Source of the DNA: Naematelia aurantialba
Lineage: Eukaryota > Basidiomycota > Tremellomycetes > Tremellales > Naemateliaceae
Direction: 5' to 3'
Length of the DNA stretch: 64,000 bases
Assembly: GCA_021527695.1 (NCBI GenBank)
Contig: JAKFAO010000009.1
Location: 558,001 to 622,000, forward strand
Shown here: one piece after another, positions 46,962 through 57,450 of the stretch
How the letters are laid out: every line of letters starts with the position of its first letter
Numbering within the stretch: the first letter of the stretch is position 1
Position numbers and translations under genes: made by a program
The notes under the pieces: generated by a model
Told to the model about the DNA's origin: nothing
Database searches by the model: none
The model's input: the letters and a program-made list of their open reading frames with translations, nothing else

Positions 46962-47827
46962 CTAGAGCTCGTCGGCGTACCTGTTTTTGATACCGAGCAA
47001 CTCGACTTCAAAGACCAGCGTCGAATCGGGTGGAATGACAGGTGGGTGGCCGCGCACACCTGGACATCGTCCATCAGCATCCGCATCTACCGAATCGGCC
47101 CCCGGCCAGCGAAGCCCGGTGACGCTCCCGAGTGGGGTAGGGAGGGGGGAGGGGGTATGTCGTCCCCCGCGGCTTGGAGGCTTACCGTAGCCCAGCTCGG
47201 GGGGAATGGTGAGCTTGCGTTTCTCAGAGACACACATGTCCAGGAGGCCTTGGTCCCACCCTTTTATGACTTGTCCAGCGCCGACTGCAGGCATCAGCAG
47301 TTGCTTCCAAATGTCCATCGTATCGGCAAGCCACGACCGATGATCAACGACCACCGACCAATCCCAGCACCGAGGACCACCGTCCGACGACCGACGACCG
47401 ACGGCAAGCGAGCCCCTAGACAGATAGAAGATGCCGGCCGACAGGGGGGCAGACTCACGGGTGAACTCGAATGGCTTGTTGCGGTCGAGCGACGAGTCGA
47501 ACTTGGACCCGTCTTTAGCGAGCGTCCCGGTGTAGCTGGTGCGAGGTCAGCATGGCATTTCGTGCTGTCACTACGGTTCAGCGATGTAGAGAGAGTTGGA
47601 ATGGAAAGGGAAGACAAGAGGGAGAAAAGGGAGACAAGAGGGAGAAAGGCAGAAAGGGAGGACGTGACGCACTGCATGCTGAGCCGGTCTCCCTTGCGCG
47701 TCTTGATGGGGCACTCCTCGGGTCTGTACTTGACGCCAACCTGGAGTTGCGCGTCAGACGCCGTCTTGGCCACGACCACCACGAGGGATATGACCAGCGC
47801 CAGAAGGATTGCTCGGATCTGCAGCAT
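46962..47827 (-). CDS. FPR2: ER-lumen peptidyl-prolyl isomerase FKBP2
   Basis: Starts [20 protein letters not shown], a signal peptide, then [20 protein letters not shown]. The FKBP fold continues [58 protein letters not shown] and [16 protein letters not shown]. The C-terminus is NRYADEL, an HDEL-like ER-retention tetrapeptide with Ala in place of His/Lys. Catalytic and FK506-binding residues (Tyr, Phe-Asp, Val-Ile, Trp, Tyr) are in place. Length about 140 residues, as in FKBP13. Three or four introns. Divergent from the Rab4-like gene (221 bp). Confidence 0.92.
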
Positions 47828-48048
47828 GCCGGCGAGTCCTGTCTACAAAAATGAATAGTAACCTCGAGCTGCACAGTACCACTGCACGCGCTGGCACTAC
47901 TGGAACGCTGGAAGCTGCGGAGATTCGGTGCATGTCCGGCGGGGGACGCTGCGACGGCGAACTGTGCTGTTTTGCCTTTGAACATCCAAGTCGCCCAGAG
48001 TCGCTTGATCGTCTGTCTCGTACGCGATACCCTCCTCGGTGATGCAGC

Positions 48049-49534
48049 ATGGACGAGGGCACAGAGCTCATCGAAGCGTATGGTCAGTGCTCTGCTCCTA
48101 CCATTGCTGCGCAGCTGGTTTCGTAAACGTCGCCGACGCCGCTCACGCACGCAGACTACCTGTTCAAGTTCATCGTGATCGGTAAGTCGGCCCGTCTTGC
48201 GACCGCCTGGTCTCGACACAACACGGCAGGCCCACGACTGACAGTGTAGGCGAGGCGGCTACAGGCAAATCGTGCCTCTTGTACCACTGCATCCACGAGT
48301 CGTGTAAGTGCTATTCGCGCTTGCCTTCGAATCAAACCGAGACGTTGCTCGTTGCTCGCGTCTATCTGGACTACTTTTGGGCCCGCCAGGGCTACATATG
48401 AGGCCTTTCCAGGAATTAGAGGCCACATTGCAACCGCCACGCTCATGGACACTCGAAGAACTGAACTGACGCCATGTACAGTCAAAGAGCATTCGGCACA
48501 TACCATCGGCGTAGAGTTCTCGAGCCGCACACTGAGGATAGGCGAGCGCAATATTAAACTGCAGGTACGCTCGTGTTTCACGGAAACGCTGACTTGTAGT
48601 TATGGGATACGGCTGGCCAAGAACGGTTCAGGAGCGTGACGAGGTCTTATTATCGTGAGTTCTGGCACTGAGCAAGGGCTGATGGTAGGTGGCGCGGCCG
48701 GGGCGATATTGGTGTATGACATTACTTCGTGAGTCGATGGGCGGGCAGATTGTCAATTCGCTATGGGGTAGGAGGAGAATGCAGTGTTTGTGATGATGAT
48801 CGTGGTGGCGTGGTGGTGTGGTGGTGTGGTGGTATGGTGGTATGGTGGTGTGGTGGTATGGTGCGGTGGTGTGGTGTGGTGGTGGTGTGGTGATGTCAAC
48901 GACGCCGTTCTAACACCCCCAGACGCCAATCCTTCACCCACCTCGATCGATGGCTCGCCGACTGTCGCGCACTGGGCTCACCGCATCTGGTCGCGGTGCT
49001 CGTGGGGAACAAGCTGGACCGCGAGGAGGAGCGCGAGGTGGAATATGCGGAAGGGTCCCGCTGGGCTCAGGAGAACGGTACGTTCCTTCTACGCCGGATC
49101 TTGCTCCAAAGCCACTACCTACGCCACACGCCCTTGGACCCCGTGCCCTTGTGCCCCGTTTCCCCTAGCCATTTCTCGCCAATCATAGGGGGAATACGTG
49201 TTACTGGTAGTATACATAAAGGCGGACAGCCCCCCAACTTCCCTCCCCAGTGACACGGCTGACGCCGCCGCTAGGGCTGCTGTTCGTCGAGACGTCATCG
49301 CTCACAGGCGAGAACGTGACGACGCCATTCCTGCTCGCCGCACGCAATATCCTGTCGAGCATAGACAGCGGGGCGCTAGACCCCGACGCAGCAGGCACCG
49401 GGGTGAGCTACGGTGAGCGGCAGCTGCGAGCGGTGGGCAGCAGCTCGCGCCTCAGCGCTGCGTTTGGGCGGCGTGGGCGGCGGAAGAGCGTGAATCTTGG
49501 CGACATGGTCGGCAACAAGAGCTGCAGTTGTTGA
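48049..49534 (+). CDS. Rab4-like GTPase
   Basis: Endosomal recycling GTPase. Starts MDEGTELIEAYDYLFKFIVI, the P-loop GEAATGKSCLL, switch I [35 protein letters not shown] with AGAILVYDITS, VLVGNKLDREEEREV, VETSSLTGENVTTPFL and ARNILSSIDSGALDPDAAGT. The C-terminus GNKSCSC ends in a Cys-X-Cys box for double geranylgeranylation. ALDP and TGVSYGE-type wording is that of Rab4/Ypt4. Eight short introns; one at about 48780-48900 consists of GGTGTGGTGGTAT repeats. Confidence 0.9.
48803..48896 (+). repeat. GGTGTGGTGGTAT repeat in Rab4-like intron
   Basis: Degenerate G/T-rich tandem repeat filling much of the intron before the exon that starts QSFTHLDRWL. Confidence 0.85.
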
Positions 49535-49731
49535 GGGGCTATGGGACGCGGACACTCGTTCTATATCTCGAGGGTGGGTGTGGGTGTGAGTGTGAGTGGG
49601 ACCGTATGCCGTGAGCCTTATAATATGTTGTGCAAGTGTACCCGGATGCATACTACATACTGCAGTTACGATGGCAACGCAGCTCCACCAGCGCATGTAT
49701 GCCAGGCCGTCAAGGCGACCTGACCAGACGT

Positions 49732-51071
49732 CTACTTTGCCAGGGCCTTTTCGATCTCCATAAACTTGGCGACGCCCTCCTCCTTCTCGAGGGCGGCGCC
49801 GCGGGCGTCGTCAAACTCGAGCAGGGGCCGGCGGAGGCGCTTGGTGGGGTACCCATTGTGCGTGTGGAGCCACCACTTTGTGCCTGCGATGCCTGCGCGG
49901 GCGAACGAGGCGTCTGCCTCTGAGGCGAGGTCCTGCAGCTGGATGGCCTTTGCGAGCTCCTGTGGGTCGGGGGTGGGCGAGGTCGCGAGCTTGAGCGAGA
50001 GCTCCATGAGGTGCGCGAGGGCGTTGGGGTAGATGTTGCCGAGGCCCATGATGGCGCCGCCGGCGCGGGAGCCCAGCACGGTCGGGAGGAGGAAGTCGGC
50101 GAAGCCGCCGAGCGTGACAAAGTCGGGCGCGGCGGCGCTCTTGCGCGGGTAGGCGTCCTTGAACGCCGCGGTCGCGGTGCCGCCGGTGATGCGCGTGAGC
50201 TTGCCGACCGCGCCGCACGTGAGCTTGATCCCGCAGATGTTGGCGCCGCTCCTGGCGATATCGACGACGAGGTCCGAGTCGAGGTCGAGGCCGCCAGCCG
50301 CGCCGGGGTAGTTGTACATCATCACAGGGAGCGGGCTGGCATCTTGCACGTCGAGGAAGAACTGCTTGAGCGCGGGCTTGCCCAGCGCGCCTGCAAAGTA
50401 TCCGGGCGGAATGACAATCACCACGTCCGCGCCCGCCTCGGCAGCAGCCTTGCACAGCGAGATGGTGGCCCGGGTAGAGTTACCGCCGCTGCATGCGTCA
50501 GCACGGGTGCGCCAGGACAAACACGACTCGACTCACGTGCCGGCAATGAGAACCGTGTCGCCGAGCTTGGCCTCGTCGAGCGCCTCACGAGCCGCCTTGT
50601 AAAGCGTCACCCGCTCGTCCTGGGACAGATGGTGTGCCTCGCCCATCGAGCCACACACGACGGGCTGCATTCCCGCCTTGGCCAGGCGTACGACATGCGA
50701 CTTGAACGTCTCGACGTCTGCGCCGTCAGCGCGTCCACATACCGGACACCACATCCGAGTCTCCACATTACAGGTTGACACCGCGGGTCACTACCGCCTC
50801 AACACTCCAGGTTTTGCCAGCCAAGCTCCCCACCACACAGGTCCCCATGCTGAAGGTCTCCACCACACAGGTCCCCCGCTATAGGTCCTCGCCACAGGTC
50901 CCCGTTACAGGTCCCCACTACAAGCTCCATCCTAATCTACGAGCCAAGACCCCAGACACACAACTCACCAAGCTCCTCGTTGTCGTGGTAGAAAGTGGGG
51001 ATCGGCGCCCACACGCCAGCCTTGAGCACCCGCCCGTGCTTGGCAGTTCCGTTCGTTCCGTTGACAGGCAT
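49732..51071 (-). CDS. DapA-family class I aldolase
   Basis: Starts MPVNGTNGTAKHGRVLKAGV then WAPIPTFYHDNEELG. TFKSHVVRLAKAGMQPVVCG and SMGEAHHLSQDERVTLYKAA hold the first phosphate/carboxylate site (GSMGE in place of GTTGE). ADVVIVIPPGYFAGALGKPA leads to LPVMMYNYPGAAGGLDLDSD (active-site Tyr in YNYPG) and ICGIKLTCGAVGKL (Schiff-base Lys in GIKLT). A C-terminal helical domain ends MEIEKALAK. The family includes dihydrodipicolinate synthase, 4-hydroxy-2-oxoglutarate aldolase and fungal 2-keto-3-deoxy-galactonate aldolase; fungi make lysine by the aminoadipate route, so a sugar-acid or hydroxyproline catabolic role is more likely. Substrate unknown. Three or four introns. Confidence 0.85.
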
Positions 51072-51224
51072 GTCGTTACCGCTGTGAGGTCTGATGAGAA
51101 AGAGAACAAGGGGGTCCAAGGTGGATCCCCCCCCCGGGATATCATATATGCCACCGGCGCCGGGTCGACGAAACGCGCGCCCGGCCCGGGTGCCGGTGCC
51201 TTTGTGGGATTCTCCCCGAGGTAG

Positions 51225-51353
51225 GATAGGCGAGCGGTGTTTGGATAGGCGCGCACACCGCTCGCCTACCAACACTGAGAGACGCCTATCAAAGGTGAGA
51301 GGGCCTAGGGGGCCTGGTGATTGTAGGCCTGCATTGTCGCTTACACGCCTATC
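51225..51353. promoter_or_regulatory. Cluster of TAGGCG/GATAGGCG motifs with 14-bp inverted repeat
   Basis: The divergent region between the DapA-family aldolase (-, start 51071) and DUS2 (+, start 51411) holds GATAGGCG at 51225-51232 and 51244-51251, and its reverse complement CGCCTATC at 51283-51290 and 51346-51353. A further inverted TAGGCG core lies at 51263-51268. TAGGCGAGCGGTGT (51227-51240) and ACACCGCTCGCCTA (51255-51268) form a perfect 14-bp inverted repeat. Seen directly; a role as operator-like binding sites is inferred. Confidence 0.5.
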
Positions 51354-51410
51354 GGGTTGTCACTTGCTTGAATCTGAAAAGTTGGATTCCTACTCTGCAT
51401 CCTCCAGTAC

Positions 51411-53268
51411 ATGTTTCTCCAGCGCCTGCTGTCAAGGTCAAGCCTAGCAAGCATTGTCAACCGCATCATGCCGATCGCTACGACGCGCAGTCAGTCTCCC
51501 GACGGGCTGCAGCAGCCCATCAAGCGGCCGCGACTGGACGTCGAGGCCGAGGTCGGCGACGAAGCTGCTCTGGTCAGGGAGCAGATGTCCCTGCCTCTCG
51601 AGTATGCAAAGTCGTACGGCCACGAGCTGGACTATCGTAACAAGCTCGTCCTTGCACCCATGGTTCGCACTGGCACATGTGGGTCTATCTCGTCTTAATT
51701 TACCTCGTCCCACATACCACATATCCTAGTCGCTTCTTCTAGTCACTCTCCTAAAGTCACCTCTCCCAGTCACTCTCCTAGTCACCTCGTCCCCGTCAAC
51801 ACCTCGTTCAGTGTCGTATCGCAGCTGACCGGCCCAGTACCGACTGTAGGTTCCCGAGTGAGACCTGTTGAGCTAAACGACGATAGCGCCTGCTCGCACT
51901 GCACTATGGCGCGGGCCTGGTCTGGTCGCCCGAGGTGGTGGATAGAGCCATCATCGGGGCCGAGCGATCAGTGGATCGTGAGTCTCCTATGGGGCTGCTG
52001 GCTGACGAGGGCAGCGGAGACGGGCGTCATCACATATTCCAAAGGCCAGGGCCCGATCTTCTACACCCACCCCATGGAGAAGCCGTACCGTGAGTGTCAC
52101 GCGTGCCACCACCCGTTCCACCTTTAGGACCAGTGTTGTTAATGCCGTGACAGTCGTTTTCCAGATCGGCACGTCAGATCCCGAGCTCGCCGTCAAGGCG
52201 GCACAGACAGTGCAGCTGGACGTCGCTGGAATGTATGTCACCTCTGTGTTTGAATAGCGATATCACTCGCACTCTCGCAGCCTGTGCTGATCACACTAGT
52301 GACCTGAATTGCGGATGTCCGAAACCATTCTCGTGAGTGCCGCAAGCGACGGCGCTGACCGCAGGACACACTCTGGCATGGGCGCTGCACTGCTCTCTAC
52401 ACCAGATATCCTGCTCAATATCCTGCGTGCTCTGCTCGACGCCATCCCCCTGCCGATCTCATGCAAGATCCGCCTCCTGCCGACGCAGCCTGCGACGCTC
52501 CTCCTCGCCTCTCGCATTCTACGCACAGGCATCCGCAATCTGACTGTGCACTGCCGGACACGCGACATGCGCTCCTCAGAACCCGCCATATGGGACCGCC
52601 TGCACGATGTCGTCAGGCTGGGCAAGGACCGTGGCGTCTCAGTCATATGCAATGGCGACGGCGACGGGTGGGCAAATTGGGAGGCCATCCGCAGCAAGAC
52701 CGGTGCCGACTCTGTCATGCTTGCTCGTGCTGCCGAGCGGAACCCGTCCGTCTTCTCCCCCACCGGCCAGGTCGATACCACGACGGAAATACTGCCGAAA
52801 CTGCTCAACATCGCCCAGAGGATCAACAACCCCTGGGGTAACACAAAGTTCCTCCTAACTCAGTTCAAGCCCTCGCCGCCGCCCATCTCAAGGATGAGCA
52901 AGGCGATGAAACGGGACGTGCACGACGCGATTATGAGAGCCAAGTCGGTCGAGGAGGTCGCTGACAAGCTGCACATCGAGCTGGGCCGGGGCAAGGAGGT
53001 CATGGACGCTATCGAGGCGGCGATCAGGCAGCGCACGCATCCCGATATGTTTGAAGAGCGTAAACATGCCGAGGCGCAAGGCGTTGCACCTGATCCAGTG
53101 GTGTCCGATACACCCCAGCAGGATGCAGATGGCTTCGAGGTGGGCGCCGGTCAGGCGGTCGAGGATCAGGAGGGAGCGAGCCGCGCCGCAGACGATCAGG
53201 CGCCAACGCAGTCGGGTAGCGTAGGCGGAGCGGAAGCAACAGCAGAGATGGTTAAATCCTCATCATGA
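51411..53268 (+). CDS. DUS2: tRNA-dihydrouridine synthase DUS2 (SMM1)
   Basis: FMN enzyme that makes dihydrouridine at position 20 of tRNA. The FMN-binding start is NKLVLAPMVRTGTLPTRLL, then YGAGLVWSPEVVDRAI, LVFQIGTSDPELAVKAAQ with DVAGIDLNCGCPKPFS (catalytic Cys in the NCGCP motif), HSGMGAALLSTPDILLNILR, IRNLTVHCRTRDMRSSEPAI and VICNGDGDGWANWEAI. A C-terminal Dus2 extension is charged and Ala/Gln-rich. The first ATG gives MFLQRLLSRSSLASIVNRIM, a basic amphipathic leader; a second ATG at 51471 gives MPIATTRSQSPDG. The stop TGA (53266-53268) overlaps that of NAA35 on the other strand. Confidence 0.9.
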
Positions 53269-55730
53269 CCTAGGCAGCCAGCCTCTTGTAGCAAAGTCCC
53301 ATTGACTTTTACCAGACTGTATTGTTGTAATCTCCCGTGCGAGGTCGTCGAGCGTGAGCATGCAATTGACGTCTTTTTCCCAGGTTCGAAGCAGGTTGAT
53401 CCGCACTTGCGCATGACGGAGGTACTGCTCCGCCTCACGGACGAGCTCCTCGCGCTGACTTGTCAGCTGTACCATTCTGGCTGGCCGACTGCGCCGCCAT
53501 GAAGGATAGGCTCACCTCTCGACCGAGCAGGGATTGTCGAAAGGCGACGTAGTGGTGGAATTCTGGCCGCAGACCGGCCTTGATCTTGGTCCCGTCCGGC
53601 AGGCCCGGCAGCTTCCTCGGCCACTTCATGCGCATCTCGAAACGTGCTTGCGAAACGTCGCACGCGGGACCCGAGATTGCCAGTAACTGGGACCCATCAG
53701 CATCAGCATCAGCATCAGCATCAGCATCAACATCAGCCTCAGCAGCAGCAGCATCAGCCTCAGCCTCAGCCTCAGCCTCATCAGCAGCCTCAGCAGCAGC
53801 CTCAGCAGCGGCCTCAGCAGCAGAATCTGTTGGCCGGTTTCAGAGCGCAGACCCGCACTCACATGTACCATGGCGCCGGCTATTTGTGCCCACAGATCCG
53901 CCCAGTCGGTATACCACGTCGTCGCCAGCTGCAGTCCGGCCCGCTCCCTCGCTACACGCGCAATCCACCACCACGTGCACATGTGCTCTCCTGGCGCGAC
54001 GAGGCCGAGCTCGAGCGACCCGAGCGCGGCGTCGAGGAGGCAGTCTAGTCGCAGTGCTGTGAGGGCGACGGCGACGCGTGCCGCCGTGTGCCCGAACGTG
54101 CTGGCCATGACGGCGCGTTCGTGCCATGCGGCCGAGAGGGACAAGAGGCCGCGCCGCCGTCGACAGGGGTTGGAAAACGCTGCACAGCACGTGTTGAGGT
54201 AGTACTGTTATCATCAGGTTAATATCAATACGGAATATAAAAGCGGGTCGAAGCTCAGCTGCAGAAATGTAGTAGGTGTGTAGGATGGGCGTAGAGGGGG
54301 ATCTGCCGACTCACCCCGCGTACCAGGTCCCGCCATATTGCACACTGCCGGCGGTGTGTGTCCTGCACCTCGTCGTGTATACGGTGCAGGGCGCGGTCGA
54401 CGCCCGTCTGCCGCGCGATGTAGTCTTCAAACAACATGTCCGAGTCGTGACCCATGATGCATGTCTGGCACCGCATCAGTTGTGGTGATACCGTACGATT
54501 AGCAGCTGTACGCCGCACACCGGACGCCGAACGCCTGGGACGTACCTTGCAGAGCGACCAGGTGAGCGGCAACGTCGGGCCCCTACGATGGCGGGCCGTC
54601 AAGACCTCGTTGGGGTCCAGGTGTATACGGTCCGCGAACATTCTGACCTCGGCGAGTATGTCCCCGATGACGCGTACCGCCTCGTCGTGCGGCGGTACGG
54701 CCACTGCCGGGAGCGGCATATTCTGCCGCAGGTACCGGCTCATATCTGGATCGAACAGCAGCGACGCTCGACCCGGCCGCGCCGCTGTTTCCAAGGTGAC
54801 ATCGATATCCGGGACCGCGCTCGGACCAGACGACAAGAGCTGGATGATGCCCTGGGGCGTCTCAGTCTCAGCAGGAGCAGTGACACCAGCACTGGAGTGC
54901 ACTTACGGCTCGCAGCCGAAACCGCTTGCCAAGCTCCACCGTCCATGGGTCGTCAGCGTCCACGGCCCACTGGACCCCCCTCTCAAGCTCCAGCACCACC
55001 GTCTCGACGCTGTCTTGCAGCTCGATAGGCAGGCCATAGTGGTCCAGCCAGACGTCTTCGCCGTCCCGCACGTGCCCCTTGGACAGCTCGGCGTAGGCCA
55101 GGTCGATGGTCTTCAGGTAGGCGTAAAAGTACGTCCGCAGGGCCTGTGAGAAGAACCCCGCGGGTTCCTGCTCGGCAAACAGGTCGGGCCGGTGGCACGG
55201 GATGCACGTCCATGCCGTCTGACACAGCGTCGCCCCGCGGTACCAAGCGACCTGACGTGTCAGCTTGCTGGGTGGGGAGAGTCGTTGTCTCGGGCACAGA
55301 CAGGAATATCACGGGGGGTGCAGGTAATTTGGGGGTGGGAGAAGGCAGAGGAGCGGAGATGCGACAAGGGGTGATTGGGATCAAGGCGCCGAGATGCACA
55401 TGTACCTACCTCTAGAGCCGTCATATGGTCAATTGCCCAGCACGCCTCTTCGGCGCTCAAGCACTGATTCGGGTCGTACATATGCCTCGACGTCGACGGC
55501 CCCGCTCCAGTATCCATCCTCGGATCCCCAATCTCTGCATCAGCGCCGTCCTGGCTTGAGTAACCCACCTGCAAGGCATTCATCACCTCCATCATCCCCA
55601 GCCCCTCGATCTTGACCAATCTGCCGTCTGGAAGATCTTACGACCAGGTCAGTCCGACTTGACCGCTGCACCTGTAGATGCTCTGCTCACCTCCACATGC
55701 CTGCTTGAAGCGCTGCGTGATGTCCTGCAT
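53263..55730 (-). CDS. MAK10: NatC N-acetyltransferase auxiliary subunit NAA35 (Mak10)
   Basis: NatC acetylates N-termini of Met-Leu/Ile/Phe/Trp type. The core is MQDITQRFKQACGD, then LPDGRLVKIEGLGMMEVMNA, EIGDPRMDTGAG, YDPNQCLSAEEACWAIDHMT, all typical of Mak10. AWYRGATLCQTAWTCIPCHR and FFSQALRTYFYAYLKTIDLA follow, with more helical exons through 53263. The end is WDFATRGWLPRS. Nine or so introns, one of them (53690-53830) built from AGCATC/AGCCTC repeats. The start is uncertain: the frame stays open to 55868, but the extra 46 residues look intron-like. Confidence 0.85.
53696..53826 (+). repeat. (AGCATC/AGCCTC)n trinucleotide-like array in NAA35 intron
   Basis: AGCATC repeats run into AGCCTC and AGCAGC units over 130 bp. 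They are in an intron of NAA35, between the exon ending AQIAGAMVH and that starting LLAISG, because the intron ends on both sides are well placed. Confidence 0.8.
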
Positions 55731-55931
55731 TGCATCGCATGCATGCGACGCCAAACACAAATCCAACAAGCTGCAAGACGAACCGTCGTAAGATTTCTGT
55801 AGTCCCCCAGTCCCGAAACGTGAAACGGCAAAACGCGTTCCGGCGTATTGCTGTGACAGGCGGTGCATCAGTTGGTCCTCTTTGATTGATCTCGTTGTCC
55901 TCGTCTCTCAAGTTGCAGCATCCACAGCAGC

Positions 55932-57420
55932 ATGGCGCAGTACCACGGACGATACGACGACCCGTATGAGCGGCCGATGTACCCTCTGGAGCAGTACGAC
56001 CAGCAGCCCGCGTACTCGCGCGAGGACCCGCAGGCGTACCAGGACGGCGCGTACGGCGAGGCGCCGCGGTACCCGTCGTACCCTGCCGACCCGTCTGGCG
56101 GTGGGGGCGAGTACGTCGCGTACCCCAGCAGCGAGAAGATCAACACCAGCTACGGCGACGGCGGTATCCGCGGCGGCCACGAGAACGACAACGAGGACGG
56201 CGCGGGCCACGATATCGAGGGAGGTGCGGGCACCGGACTGCCGGGGCACGAGGCAGGGGACGAGTATCCGCAGAACACGATGCGAGACATGCCTGGGCGG
56301 TCGGGTGCGATGGGCCCGACCAAGTCGTTTGCGTCGGCGGGCCCGCCACCGCGCAGTACGGGCATCCTGCGCATATGGAGAAAAGACCAGCGTGGCAAGC
56401 AATTCTGCAGGGTACGCTACGCGGTCGCTGTGCAGCCGATGGTCACTGCTAACTCACGCTAGGGCGGGTGTTTCCCTTCCACGCTGCGCTTCTGCTGCTG
56501 CTGCCTGACCATCACCCTCATCATGCTCGTTAGCATCGTGCTGGCGATTGCGCTCGTGAGTCCTCCTGCTCTGTCTGCCCAGTCCCAGCGGCAGCCTGGG
56601 AGCAGGTGCCTTTGCGGGGCAGTGCCAGTGGGAGTTAGCAGTGGCTGATACGCGGCTTCAGTACGTCCGGCCGCCCAACGTCGTGCTGGAAAGTGTGAAT
56701 CTCGGCGACTCGCCGGTGACACTAACGACCGACGGCCTCACCGTCAGCTTCACCCTGACCATCGGGTAGGCACATGACCTCACGCTGACGAGCTGAAGCT
56801 GACGGGGATAGCGTGGCGAATCCAAACTGGTTCAGCGTCGACTTTGACGAGATCACAGCCACGGCCTACTATCCCGGCAACGACACGAATTCGTTCGGCG
56901 GCGGAACGCTGTACAATGTTGATTTCAAAGGCTTCAATCAGTACACTTTCGACTTTCCCTTCACTCTCAACTACACAACAGCCGCCGACCCAGACAAGAC
57001 GGTGCTGAATGATCTCATCAGTGTGTTCTTGCTCACCTCTCCAACCGTTCTTCTTCTCTCCATCCGTGTCTTTCATCTCTTCAACCGTCCCAGCTCCCAG
57101 CTCCCCGCTCTCAGCTCTCAGCTCCAGCTCTTGGCACTCTGACCTAGCTAACGTCCAGGCAAATGCGGCATCCTGACCGGAGTCACCGAAGACATCACGG
57201 TCGACTACGACCTGCTGTTGAAGCTCAAGGTGAGCCGTCGCGCCGGAGGTGTGCTCATGTCCAGGTCCTGGGAGTCAGCATCAGTCCCACCGTCAGCAGT
57301 AGCGCGAGCTTCGAATGCCCCATCACAGAGAGCGACCTCGAGGTGAGTGCGAGATGTCTGCATGCCGATGCGCAAATCTATGCTAATGTACACCAGGGAA
57401 TCATCGGAAGCGGTCTCTAA
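55932..57420 (+). CDS. LEA_2-domain single-span membrane protein
   Basis: A Tyr/Pro-rich cytosolic N-terminus (MAQYHGRYDDPYERPMYPLE) is followed by a basic stretch, a Cys-rich membrane entry (LRFCCCCLTITLIMLVSIVL) and an extracytosolic LEA_2 (water-stress/desiccation) domain: VRPPNVVLESVNLGDSPVTL, TDGLTVSFTLTIGVANPNWF, SVDFDEITATAYYPGN, VDFKGFNQYTFDFPFTLNYT and LKLKVLGVSISPTVSSSASF. It ends GIIGSGL. This topology, NDR1/Harpin-like in plants, is common but not well studied in fungi. The Cys run is a good S-acylation candidate. Five introns. Confidence 0.82.
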
Positions 57421-57450
57421 CGTCTCTACATCATGCGATTTTCTGCCTGG

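Noticed and set aside
51119..51140. C9 run with GGATCC and GATATC palindromes
   Set aside because: Short homopolymer in a promoter; no structure or function beyond chance could be supported.
53626..54144. Leu/Met-rich frame across the AGCATC array in NAA35
   Set aside because: Lies in an intron with good boundaries; the hydrophobic repeat is an artefact of the array.
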